NCBI GenBank assembly: GCA_013141125.1
Contig: JABFRO010000001.1
Coordinates: forward strand, 868,001 to 932,000
Direction: 5' to 3'
Origin: Methylophilaceae bacterium
GTDB lineage: Bacteria > Pseudomonadota > Gammaproteobacteria > Burkholderiales > Methylophilaceae
Length of the DNA stretch: 64,000 nt
Positions 17,801-26,601 of the stretch are shown piece after piece. Under the pieces are notes generated by a model that ran no database searches, was not told the origin of the DNA, and worked only from the letters and a program-made list of their open reading frames with translations. Position numbers and translations under genes: made by a program. Each line of letters starts with the position of its first letter. The stretch's first letter is position 1.

Positions 17801-20800
17801 CAAAGCTTGCGCTGTTATACACCTTCACCCCTTCCAACCTCACCTCTTCCGCACCCTTGACCGCCGCCGTGGTATCAAAGGCGACATTCACCGTATTCGC
17901 GTTGCCAGTGGTGCCACGGTAGGCGCGCATGGTCACACTGCCTTTTTCACCGCTTACCGCCCCTTGCTCATCACCGCTAACATCAATCAGCGCCCCGGAT
18001 TCTGCAGAAATCGCGTCTGTGCTGGCCGTGGATAAAGAAGAAAGTACCACGGTGCCGCCAGCCCCAGTACCCTTGTCGCCCGCAACCAGCGTATCGCCAG
18101 TTCCACGCGCTAATAATTGACCAGAACTTTTGAGTGTGACGTTATCACGCGCATAGATTTCAACCTTGCCGCCATTGCTTCCGCTGGCATCCACCGTACC
18201 GGCCACCTCAACCTTGCCGCCATCCGCACTCAACACGACTTGATGTGCCATGACCGTATCACTCCCTGCTATCGTCAGGTCACCCGTACGGATACGCAAA
18301 TCGCGAGTAGCGTTAAATCCGCCCGCATTAAGCGCCGTATTCAAACCTGAAAAATCCGGCAAGGTTTTGCTATCCAGCACAAAACTACCCGCTTGCTGCC
18401 CCGCCGCAGCCTGCCCTTTCAAGCTACCCAACACACTGGTTGCGCCATTTTTTGCGCTAATACGCAGTGTGCCGCCAGTGCCTCCCACGCCGCCGGAAAC
18501 ATCAACCACTGCGCCATTGTTCACGCTTACATTGCCCTGGTCAGCCTGAAGCGTCACCGTGCCACCCGGGGTATATTGCGTATATTTGTCGAATTTGACC
18601 GGAACTGAAGCAGCCTTGATGCTGGCATCGGCGGCTAATATCAAATTGCCGCTGGTGGCCTGTGCCACAAATTGGCCTGAGGGCAATTCCACATTGCCGC
18701 CCAAATTCACATCAGCACCAGCCAGCCTGAGTTTGGCACCCAAACCGGTTGCTTCAGCTAAAACAGCAGCCGTGGCTATCTTGCCGCTTGTCAGGCCGCC
18801 ACTTGCCGTCAGCGCGTAATCAGTGCCTGTCGCTGCCGTGATGCGCGCACTGGTGATTGTGGTTTGTGCTGCATTGATCGTCGTCGTGCCGCTTCCGCTA
18901 AACGCCGCTTCGGCTCCGGCGTTCAAATCCACATGCTCGAAACCGCCAATTTCGCTAGTGGTCGCAGTTGAACCGCCAGCCAGCTGAATGTTGCTGGCAT
19001 TAACCTGCAACTGACTACCATTGGCAGCGCTGGCCGCTTCAAAACTCGCGCCCAGCGAATTTTTCAGGGTGAAATTCTTGGCCGTCAAGATGGCCGTCTG
19101 GTTGTCGCCCATATGCCCGCCGATACCGCCAGCATTCAGGGTAATATCCAGTTTGTCGTTGCCCAGATTCACTGGCCCGTAAATGTCGATATTCTTATAA
19201 CTGTTCAGTGTCACTTTGGAAAGTTGGCCGAAACTGCCCAGCAAACTATCACTCACCCGCAACCCAGTCACCGAGTTATCAGCAGCGCCCAGCACCACGC
19301 GATTCGCGCCCAGCGTAATGGTGCCGCCATCAACCACATCAAGTGAACCCTTCAGATTGGCAGCTGCCGTAGCATCCAGCACCATGGAACGATGCGCGCT
19401 AATCTGAGCATTTTCCGCAATATCCAGGCTGCCAATTGCATTGGATGCACCACTACGATCAAACTCAATATCATTCAACGCCGAGACCGCCAGCAATGCG
19501 CCATCACCGCTGGCATGTAATTTGGTACTACCCACCGGCGCGGTCGAAGCCAGCGTATTGATTTTGGCATTCGCTTCCAGCGTCAGCGTATCGCTGGCAG
19601 TGGCGATCAGTTCCGTCACTTGCAGCGCATGGTCAGCATCGTTGGCAAACACCACACTGCTGGCACCGGTGGCAATGTTATAACCATCATCACTCTGTGT
19701 ACGCACACCGCCCAACAGCAGACTTTCCGCATTCAAGGCATTCAACGAAGCAGCGGTCAGCTGCAAAGTTCCGCTTAAGGCGTTATCAACGCTGGAGACT
19801 ACTTTAATCTGATCGGACACAATATCCACCAGCGCACCGCGCGCACCGGTTGGCTTGTTGGCCAGCACGTCCGCATCCAACACCAGACTGCTTGCAGCAT
19901 CAATCACCAGCTGCCCGGCATCGGTGGCCAATCGCGGCACGCGGCTGCCATTATCAGCAGCCAGTTTGCCAAAGAACTGGTTAGCTGTTGTTAGCCTATA
20001 CTCGGAAGCGGCATGGGATATTTCGCCTTTGGCAGTGTGGAAAATACTGCCGGAAGTCACTTTAAACGTGCTATCCAGTGTATCTCGGGAAGCGCCGTTG
20101 AGTTTATAAGCCGATACCAGCGTAGAGCCGTCCAACTGTGCGGCACTGCTGCCGGAGGCGAGCGTGGTGCCAGAGGTTTGCACCATGAAAGCGCCCGGCA
20201 ACAAGGCATAGCGGGCAGGCAACAAGGTATAGTTGCCATCAACCAAACCCGGCACATGGCTCAGATAAACCGCATCACCGGCCTTGATATCGGAATTGGG
20301 TTGAGAGTAGTTGTAATCAAAAGCGGCGTATTCACCTTGCAGAGTTGGCAAAACGGCATACACCCCGGCCTGCCCCAGAATATCGCTGGAACCGCCAATA
20401 CCGTCTATCCATTCATAGGCCAGCGTATCGCCACCGCCGGAAATATCCACGCTGGCACCGGTTTTCATATCCACCAAAGACGCGGCTTTCAGGGTGATTC
20501 TTTTGTCCGGCATGGCACCAAGAGATGAGCCGCCCACACTCGCCACCAGATCTGTGGTGGGTGCCAGCAAATTCAGACCGCCCAGACGCGTTAAACCATA
20601 AGGAATCAATTGCGCTGTGCCATCGCTGGAAAGCGCAGAAACCGAAGTCAAACTACCCGCCTTTAGCGTCAGGGTATCGGCCGCATCCAGCGTAATCTGC
20701 CCCAGCGGCGCGCGCAGCACGCCGCCCTGAATAATGTTATCCGCCTTCAGCGTCAGTTTTCCTGCCGCCGACAACGGCACGGCACTGGCAGCCACCGCGC

Positions 20801-23800
20801 CGGGTTTCAGTTCTATACTGTTATTGCTACCCGTCGTTTCAAAACGGAAAGCGCCATTGGTCACCGGGTAAATCTGCCGCGCACGCAACACCATGGCACC
20901 AGGGGTTACTAACGAACCTTCTATCGTTGCTCTGGTACCGCGCGCACGAATGTCCAAATCAGCCGCCAAGGTGGTTTTATTCACCCCGCCAACCGCCATA
21001 TCGCCGATCAGGTCTATCCATTTGCCATTCACTTGTAGCTCGCCAACGCCTGCCCCATCTGGTGTTACTGATGAATCTCCGCCCAGCGCTACATAATTAG
21101 CCTTCAGAGCGGCTTTGCCGCCGTCAGCCACTTCCAGCAAGCTGGTTTTCAGACTAATTGAGTCTTGCACTTGCAAATTCAAACCAGCGGACAGCAACAC
21201 CTTGTCACCGGCTACACTTCTATCCACATCCAGCTTTACATTGCCGAATCCGGCATCGGCAATCTGCTGGGCTGAAATGGCACCACTACCAGTGACAGCG
21301 TCCAGTACTTCACCAACATTCAAACTGTCACCGCGATTGATTTTATTCTGCGTGACAGTCAGCACGCGTGCGCCATTGGGATAATTTTCATCCGGGTCAT
21401 CGCCGCCTTTGAAGGTCAAGGTCAGCGAGCCATCCCTCCCCGTTCCAGCCGCGTCCCCGTGCATCGCGCCATCCAGCACCAAGCCGTTACGCGCTGAAAT
21501 ATCTATATTGCCTGCCGCGCCAAACCGGGTTTGCCTGGCGTAACCCGAACCCAGCGCCACATCCATCTGGCCGGAAGCACCCGCCACATCCAGCACACTC
21601 CCTTCCTTTAACACCACAACTGCGCGCTCGCCGCCATCCAAACTGATACTGCCCGCATCCTGTACGCTGGCGTTAAGCAAGCCGTTATTGGAAGGGCTCA
21701 CAGCATATTGACCGGCCGCACTTAACAAGGCATTGGAGCCAACAAACAAGCTGAGGTGGTTGTCATAACCCAGACTGCTCATTTTTCCGGTAACAGCGGC
21801 GCTAATGTTACCGGCCGGAGCTATCAAACTGCCCAGAATACTCATTTGCCCAATCGATTGCAGACCAATCGCGCCACCACTGGCAGTGCTGGTCGTAGTT
21901 AAACCCGGTGCATCAAGTCTTATCGTTGCATTTTCAGCCAGCGTCAACGTGCCTGCCGACTTGAACGCCAGCGATGCGGGCTTGCGCAGCCAATCGACTG
22001 GCAGCTGAGTGCTGGCGACCTGCTTGATATCGGTTCCACTGGCCAGGTTACGATAGCCACTTTTTGCCACCAACACCTGTGTCTGCGGATGAATTTCACT
22101 GTAATTTTCAATGTGACCGGGACTGGCGGCGGCATCGCCTATCAATATTTGGGAATCAGGCAACAAGGTTTCCAGCGTATATTTGGCAAATCCACCCTGT
22201 GCAAAAAAAGTTTCCGGCAACCACAAGCTATCACTGTTGGCCGGGTTTTGCCCGCCAGCTTGCATATCCTTAATCGTGCTCAAAGCCAGGCTACCGCCCT
22301 TGCCAAAACCAAATGCAGAAAGTTGCGTATTGCCCAGGCTGGAAACGCCATTCAATGTCACGCTGCCACCCTTGCCACCGCTCAGCTTGCCGTTGGCACC
22401 CAGCCAGGCACCGGCATCAGCGGCAAGCACCACACCGTCACCCAGCGTGAGGCCGCCTTTATCCACATCTTTTTCCGCGATGCTGATACTGCCGCCATCC
22501 ACTTGCACCGCGTTGTGCAAGGCACCGCCCACGCCTGCCGTATCATTGGTATACAGCCCGGATGCACTGATCGTCACATGATCGGCCAAACGGGTATCGC
22601 CACCGCTAATCACAATACTGCCGCCCGGTGCCACAATATCCGCATTAATCATCGCCTGCCCTAGCGTCGTCAAAGTGACCGAACCTTTGGCTGCTGTATG
22701 CACAGGAGCATCCACCACAATGGCACCGCCGCTGGTATCCAGTGTCAATTGGCTAAAACCCTGCGCAAACAGCTGGGTATCGAGCAAAATATCCGCACCT
22801 GGCAATATCTCATCCAGTGCCAACTTTATTGGCTCCGGCTTATCTGCCACTAAACGAAAAGTGAGTGCATCGCCGCTACTCGGGGGTTTTAAGGTAAAGC
22901 TGAAACTGCCTCCCGCAGGCGGGCTGCTACGCTGTGTATATCCGGGCTGGGTGTATGCCCTGAAATCTCCTTGCAACAGGGCGTTTTGAGCTACAAAACT
23001 CACGCCTCCGGCATCGCTGCCCTGGGTATAAGCCGCGTTATACCGGCCTTTGACGCTGCCCAGATCCCAAGTGCGCGTTACCCCCCATTTTTTGTCCGTG
23101 ACCGAGTAAGAATCCGCCAGACCTTCATAAGGTGTGTTCTTGTTGGCCTTGGCAATGGCTACCGCCTTGCCCTTGTAGATCAGCTGGCTTTCACGGATAT
23201 TGCCTGCCGCATAGGTCACACTGCCACCGGAAACATCAATACTGGAACCGGCACTTTTTATCACGTCACCCAGCGCAGATTCCAGCTTGACCGTACCGCC
23301 TTTGGACATCACCTCGGCGATGCTGATGCCCTTGATGGCCTTGGCTGCATCCAGTGCATCGGCAGAAATCAGATCGGTACCATTACGCGCATCCACGTAA
23401 ATCGTCTTGCCCACCATACTGGTGCCGCGCAATAAGGGCGTATCTTTCAACTGTTCCGAATAAAGCTGTATTTCCAGCTGGTTGCGCGACATGGGCGCTG
23501 TGGCATCCAGCCCGGAAACATCAATCAAGGCATTCTCACCCAGAAAAACACGTGTGGCAGAAGAGCCGGAATCTGCCGGAATGCTGGGATTCGCCGCAGC
23601 AATAGCACTAACATCACCGCCATGCGCAATAATGCTGCCCTCAATATCAATCACCCCGGCGCTCATTTCAACTTTTGAAACGCCCAGCACTTTTTTACCA
23701 AGCTTATCCGTCAGCTGGGATTTAAGAATCTCCTCCTTGTCTGCGGTTTCCACATCAATCTGCGTCACGCTGTTTTTACCCAGCGTCAGCACGCCGCCGT

Positions 23801-24782
23801 GCTGGGGCGAATGTTCATCCGTAGCAGGGTTAACCGTAACCGTATCGCGCGCCAACAGCCGGATAGAACCATTCGCCCGCACCGAAGTAGAAGCTGAAAC
23901 CCGCCCCAGCTGATTCACTGCCAGACCCACCATGCTCACATTGCCCAGACGCGCGACAATTTCACCCAGATTGGTCGCCGACCCACCGGCATCCACTTCC
24001 ACCAGCAAACCAGCCGGATCATCACTTTTCGCCAGATAAACCTTTTGCCCTGCCGCCAGTATGGTTTGGCCTTCCGGCGTAGTGATTACACCGCTATTCG
24101 TCACTTCCGGTGCCAGCAACATCACCCGCCCACCCGTGGCCGCTGTCAGTGCTGCACCTGCTTCCACACGCACAAAACCGTTATTGACTTCATCATTGCC
24201 AAAAGAAGCGATCTTGGGATTGGAAACGATGCCGTCCTTAAACAGGGCATCGCTAATATCCAACGAAGTCGCGGTGAGTGAACCCACATTAATCTGTGCG
24301 CCGTTGCCAAAAATAATACCGTTGCTGTTTACAAAATAAATATGACCCGGCGCATTCACATTGCCGCTAATCAAACTGGGGTTGGCATCGTAGATCCGGT
24401 TCAATGCCGCCCAACTGCGGTTACCCTGCTGATCGAAATTAAGCGTTTGCCCTTTGTTCAGATTCAGTTGCTGCCAATTGAGAATAGCCTTGGGCGCGCT
24501 CTGTTGAATCGTCATCTGGCTGGCCGAACTACGTGCAGCATCTATCGCCGCATTGGACCAGATTTGCGTTGCGTGCGGCACCAGGCCAGCCGGTTGCGCG
24601 GCCACTGCCGTGAATGATGTTGCCGCCATCAGCGTGGCCGAAAATAGCGCCGATAACGCGCGTCTACGGCTACGTGCCAGGCTGCATGAACTTTTGCCAG
24701 CATGTCCAGAAGTGGTTTCCGCAGCGGGAACAAACATCTGAAGATGCTTACTAAAAATCAATCGGTATATATTTTTGTTCAT
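14841..24782 (-). CDS. Giant TpsA exoprotein (filamentous haemagglutinin family)
   Basis: A 3313-residue two-partner-secretion passenger. The N-terminus has an extended signal peptide region (MNKNIYRLIFSKHLQMFVP) and then a hydrophobic signal ending near AVAAQP. The TPS secretion domain (about residues 62-300) carries the family hallmark VNSNGIIFGNGAQINVGSLT. The rest is a very long beta-helix of short GG/DG-rich repeats. The C-terminal part (ITQYGSDITVWVNNGDIDAG, RGVLNASEAG) looks like the DUF3739 region of large haemagglutinin-like proteins. No toxin tip or protease is visible, so it is probably a structural adhesin or matrix protein. It lies 65 bp after tpsB. The large open frames on its other strand are shadows. 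Confidence 0.93.
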   Translation of the reverse strand: MNKNIYRLIFSKHLQMFVPAAETTSGHAGKSSCSLARSRRRALSALFSATLMAATSFTAVAAQPAGLVPHATQIWSNAAIDAARSSASQMTIQQSAPKAILNWQQLNLNKGQTLNFDQQGNRSWAALNRIYDANPSLISGNVNAPGHIYFVNSNGIIFGNGAQINVGSLTATSLDISDALFKDGIVSNPKIASFGNDEVNNGFVRVEAGAALTAATGGRVMLLAPEVTNSGVITTPEGQTILAAGQKVYLAKSDDPAGLLVEVDAGGSATNLGEIVARLGNVSMVGLAVNQLGRVSASTSVRANGSIRLLARDTVTVNPATDEHSPQHGGVLTLGKNSVTQIDVETADKEEILKSQLTDKLGKKVLGVSKVEMSAGVIDIEGSIIAHGGDVSAIAAANPSIPADSGSSATRVFLGENALIDVSGLDATAPMSRNQLEIQLYSEQLKDTPLLRGTSMVGKTIYVDARNGTDLISADALDAAKAIKGISIAEVMSKGGTVKLESALGDVIKSAGSSIDVSGGSVTYAAGNIRESQLIYKGKAVAIAKANKNTPYEGLADSYSVTDKKWGVTRTWDLGSVKGRYNAAYTQGSDAGGVSFVAQNALLQGDFRAYTQPGYTQRSSPPAGGSFSFTLKPPSSGDALTFRLVADKPEPIKLALDEILPGADILLDTQLFAQGFSQLTLDTSGGAIVVDAPVHTAAKGSVTLTTLGQAMINADIVAPGGSIVISGGDTRLADHVTISASGLYTNDTAGVGGALHNAVQVDGGSISIAEKDVDKGGLTLGDGVVLAADAGAWLGANGKLSGGKGGSVTLNGVSSLGNTQLSAFGFGKGGSLALSTIKDMQAGGQNPANSDSLWLPETFFAQGGFAKYTLETLLPDSQILIGDAAASPGHIENYSEIHPQTQVLVAKSGYRNLASGTDIKQVASTQLPVDWLRKPASLAFKSAGTLTLAENATIRLDAPGLTTTSTASGGAIGLQSIGQMSILGSLIAPAGNISAAVTGKMSSLGYDNHLSLFVGSNALLSAAGQYAVSPSNNGLLNASVQDAGSISLDGGERAVVVLKEGSVLDVAGASGQMDVALGSGYARQTRFGAAGNIDISARNGLVLDGAMHGDAAGTGRDGSLTLTFKGGDDPDENYPNGARVLTVTQNKINRGDSLNVGEVLDAVTGSGAISAQQIADAGFGNVKLDVDRSVAGDKVLLSAGLNLQVQDSISLKTSLLEVADGGKAALKANYVALGGDSSVTPDGAGVGELQVNGKWIDLIGDMAVGGVNKTTLAADLDIRARGTRATIEGSLVTPGAMVLRARQIYPVTNGAFRFETTGSNNSIELKPGAVAASAVPLSAAGKLTLKADNIIQGGVLRAPLGQITLDAADTLTLKAGSLTSVSALSSDGTAQLIPYGLTRLGGLNLLAPTTDLVASVGGSSLGAMPDKRITLKAASLVDMKTGASVDISGGGDTLAYEWIDGIGGSSDILGQAGVYAVLPTLQGEYAAFDYNYSQPNSDIKAGDAVYLSHVPGLVDGNYTLLPARYALLPGAFMVQTSGTTLASGSSAAQLDGSTLVSAYKLNGASRDTLDSTFKVTSGSIFHTAKGEISHAASEYRLTTANQFFGKLAADNGSRVPRLATDAGQLVIDAASSLVLDADVLANKPTGARGALVDIVSDQIKVVSSVDNALSGTLQLTAASLNALNAESLLLGGVRTQSDDGYNIATGASSVVFANDADHALQVTELIATASDTLTLEANAKINTLASTAPVGSTKLHASGDGALLAVSALNDIEFDRSGASNAIGSLDIAENAQISAHRSMVLDATAAANLKGSLDVVDGGTITLGANRVVLGAADNSVTGLRVSDSLLGSFGQLSKVTLNSYKNIDIYGPVNLGNDKLDITLNAGGIGGHMGDNQTAILTAKNFTLKNSLGASFEAASAANGSQLQVNASNIQLAGGSTATTSEIGGFEHVDLNAGAEAAFSGSGTTTINAAQTTITSARITAATGTDYALTASGGLTSGKIATAAVLAEATGLGAKLRLAGADVNLGGNVELPSGQFVAQATSGNLILAADASIKAASVPVKFDKYTQYTPGGTVTLQADQGNVSVNNGAVVDVSGGVGGTGGTLRISAKNGATSVLGSLKGQAAAGQQAGSFVLDSKTLPDFSGLNTALNAGGFNATRDLRIRTGDLTIAGSDTVMAHQVVLSADGGKVEVAGTVDASGSNGGKVEIYARDNVTLKSSGQLLARGTGDTLVAGDKGTGAGGTVVLSSLSTASTDAISAESGALIDVSGDEQGAVSGEKGSVTMRAYRGTTGNANTVNVAFDTTAAVKGAEEVRLEGVKVYNSASFAANTSTIVADTNAFYNANPGSGSYVATQDGAVIKVLPNIEVRSTGTSTPTDLTIAADLNLRVFGALQAGKGGSLTLRANKDLKINGSLSDGFDTATTAGVLQSGNTFSFDLVAGADFSAANSMATVKDAGSFTLANSKLIRTGEGNIRIASGGNLTMGNESSVIYTVGQAAADFDNFALPTTANSASYLSNGGDIDIHTQGNIVGKIGSSGAQQLISPWLFRQGGGSGNKDVSWWVRPDLFKQGVAALGGGNVSVNAEGSITNFSVSVPTTARYDNTGNVSLNGGGDVQVAAGGDITSGVYFAGKGNVNLTAGGEIKAAANTFGTTIALQDASAKVSAVKNAMIETVFNPTLWSQVTTNAGPLDASGNNAYLLTYGEDSAFRLDSLTGNATLGSSDVSRITSDLVAGTNNTNLKAALEIHPGTVEAVSFSADVKVGQMILAPSAQGNLGLFAAGNVLGNGDKALIAVSDADASQLPSVVKPVSQNGGFGSGVITQFIGSHAATALHTGDTKPLVIIARDGSITLPGSESVAGLTSPKAAYISAGKDVALSADIQHLDSNAITVISAGRDFTIPSDTGQLVQLGGPGELLVQAGRDVKLGTSKGIVTVANTVNSALADTGASITLLAGLGMQGADVATYVANYINPTGAGPSELQGNASQLASYRDATSKAVASYMRRQTGRSDLSEVEAMTQYLALDRDRQAVFAYRHFSSELLASGKGFASTGNHQRGDTAIADLFPSNRSYNGDLSLFNSQLRTYRDGNIDILTPGGLINAGVPTSSGNDIGIVTERGGDIRAFAESGFQVEQSKVITQYGSDITVWVNNGDIDAGRGSKTAVSVPKRVVSTDADGKTTIEVKGVAAGSGIRAQSYDPDGPAGSQVAPALGNVALIAPRGVLNASEAGVAAGNFLAVATQVLGANNISVSGTSSGVAAADTGSLAGAMAGVSNVAADATKSLADDVARQATSSALSPKSVMPSFISVEVIGLGE

Positions 24783-24847
24783 GTCAGCCTCTTTATTCTT
24801 ACCTTATGCCTTGCAGGGTGCATTCCATGCACCATGCTCCAGAGCAT

Positions 24848-26422
24848 CTACCAGTCATACCCCACACGAAAATGCAAACGATTATCACCATCCCGAACCT
24901 GCCCGGCGCTGTGCAAGGCATGGGCAAAATCCAGCGCCCCAAACAGGCCGTGCCAGCCCTTGAGATGCAGACCTATGCCCACCGAAGACAAACGGAATTG
25001 TTCGGTCTGGTTGGCAAGCGGGCTTTGTATGCTGACATAACCGGCATCGTAGAAAACCAGTGCCTGCAGATCATTAATCTTGTCGGATAGATATTTTGCC
25101 AATGGCGGTGTGCGCAATTCAAATTTAGCCGTCACGCCCTGATCGCCCAGTGAATTGGATTCCAGATAACCGCGCACGGAATCGGCACCGCCTATGGCAA
25201 ACTGCTCGCTGGAAATCAACGGGCTGTTGGCAACCTGACCGGTAAAATTGGCGAAAAAGCTCCAGTCCTTGAACAAAGTCTGGGTATGCTTGAAATCAGC
25301 GCGCACATAAGCAAAATTGGATTGGGCCAGATAACGCTTGTCGGCAAATTGCTGCGCATCGTTACCCAGGCCGCGTATGGAAAACGTCACGCCCAGATTC
25401 ATTTGTGTCGTGCTGTTTTTGCCTTGCAAAGTTGCGTCGTAGCCGATATTGAATGGCGTATAGGCAATAGGCGTATTAAAGCTGTCCGCCCCCAGCAAAG
25501 CCGTGGTTTCCTTAAAATCCTTGTAATCCACACCCAGTGTCAGGCTGTGCGTATAGGTTTTCAAAGGCGGTAGCGGATGAATATAGCGCAGGCCATAAAT
25601 GTTACCGTTACCTATAATATTTACATCGCCCACCGCGCTCACATTACTTTTGGAAAGCACACCGTACATCACCCAATAATCGCCGCCGGTCGGAATCATA
25701 TAGGTGGCGGAAAGCACTTTGGTTTCATCCGTGTTTTCCGGGGTCAGCTGAAAACTAATGCCTATGCTGTGATCCAGTTGCCACAAATTATCGTAGCGCA
25801 TGGAACCATTCAAACGCGTTTGCGTGGTGTTGGGTGAATAGCGGTTATTAAGCTCAATGCCGCCATGAAACGGCAATTTGTCCTGTACTTTCAAATCCAC
25901 TTCCACCTTGCCCGGAGATTTGCCCGGGCGCATCACCGGTGTCACCTGACGGTCCGGCGTGCTGTTGATACCCGCCATCTGCTTTTGTACCTCGGGGAAA
26001 TACGGCACATTGCCTTCGCCAAACTCCGCCACCCGCCCCTTGATCTTGCCCAGCGCATAATAGCGCGAGCCCAGCACACGCAATTTCTCCACGCGCCCTT
26101 CCACCACTTCCAGGCGCACCAGACCACTCTCTACATTTTGTTCGGGGATATTCACCAGCACCGTCAGATAACCGGCATCATGAAACGCTTTTTCCAGCGC
26201 GGTGCGTGCCAGCTCCACATCGTCTATGCTTTTGCCCTCGCCCATAAAAGCATAAACCGCTTGTTCTATCTTGCCGTCGGGCAATACGCTATTGCCCTCT
26301 ACCCGGTATTCCATAATGTCAAACACCGCCTTGGCCTCGGCCGCCCACAGCGGAAAAGCAGGCCATACCAGCAGTAGCACCATCAGTAAACGCACGTGAT
26401 TTTTCACTCTCATTCGATTCAT
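24848..26422 (-). CDS. TpsB/FhaC-type outer-membrane transporter
   Basis: A 524-residue protein. The signal peptide (RLLMVLLLVWPAFPLWAAEA) is followed by a POTRA_2 domain (MEYRVEGNSVLPDGKIEQAV, with YLTVLVNIPEQNVESGLVRL) and a linker. A 16-stranded FhaC-like barrel follows, containing the family motif region SVRGYLESNSLGDQGV (the VRGY loop-6 tip) and ending in an aromatic strand, FRVGYDW. It inserts into the outer membrane and exports the adjacent TpsA in an unfolded form, normally without external energy. That makes the downstream Ton module notable. The nearest start, MNRMRVKNHVRL, is reasonable; a start two codons in is also possible. Confidence 0.95.
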   Translation of the reverse strand: MNRMRVKNHVRLLMVLLLVWPAFPLWAAEAKAVFDIMEYRVEGNSVLPDGKIEQAVYAFMGEGKSIDDVELARTALEKAFHDAGYLTVLVNIPEQNVESGLVRLEVVEGRVEKLRVLGSRYYALGKIKGRVAEFGEGNVPYFPEVQKQMAGINSTPDRQVTPVMRPGKSPGKVEVDLKVQDKLPFHGGIELNNRYSPNTTQTRLNGSMRYDNLWQLDHSIGISFQLTPENTDETKVLSATYMIPTGGDYWVMYGVLSKSNVSAVGDVNIIGNGNIYGLRYIHPLPPLKTYTHSLTLGVDYKDFKETTALLGADSFNTPIAYTPFNIGYDATLQGKNSTTQMNLGVTFSIRGLGNDAQQFADKRYLAQSNFAYVRADFKHTQTLFKDWSFFANFTGQVANSPLISSEQFAIGGADSVRGYLESNSLGDQGVTAKFELRTPPLAKYLSDKINDLQALVFYDAGYVSIQSPLANQTEQFRLSSVGIGLHLKGWHGLFGALDFAHALHSAGQVRDGDNRLHFRVGYDW

Positions 26423-26520
26423 TGGGTTTAATTCCGTCCATCATTCAAAACAGGCAATAATGGTGGATGCACTGCGCTTATCCACCCTGCGCCCTGCTGC
26501 AATTTGATGAAGCACGCTGT

Positions 26521-26552
26521 AAAAAAGCACCCCCCCGCAAGCGGGGGAGTGC
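26521..26552 (-). terminator. Strong rho-independent terminator before the tpsB promoter region
   Basis: On the minus strand a GC-rich hairpin, GGCACTCCCCCGC / GCGGGGGGGTGC, is followed directly by TTTTTT. It ends the transcript of the eight-cysteine secreted protein (stop at 26602) and isolates the tpsB operon, whose promoter must lie within about 26423-26520. Confidence 0.9.
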
Positions 26553-26601
26553 CATCACTTCAAAACAGGGCGCTAGATTAGCCACCCATAGTCACCTGCG
26601 C

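Noticed and set aside
14775-24741. Many plus-strand open frames of 60-190 codons opposite tpsA
   Set aside because: They are shadows of a biased, repeat-rich 9.9-kb coding frame; none shows a recognisable protein motif.
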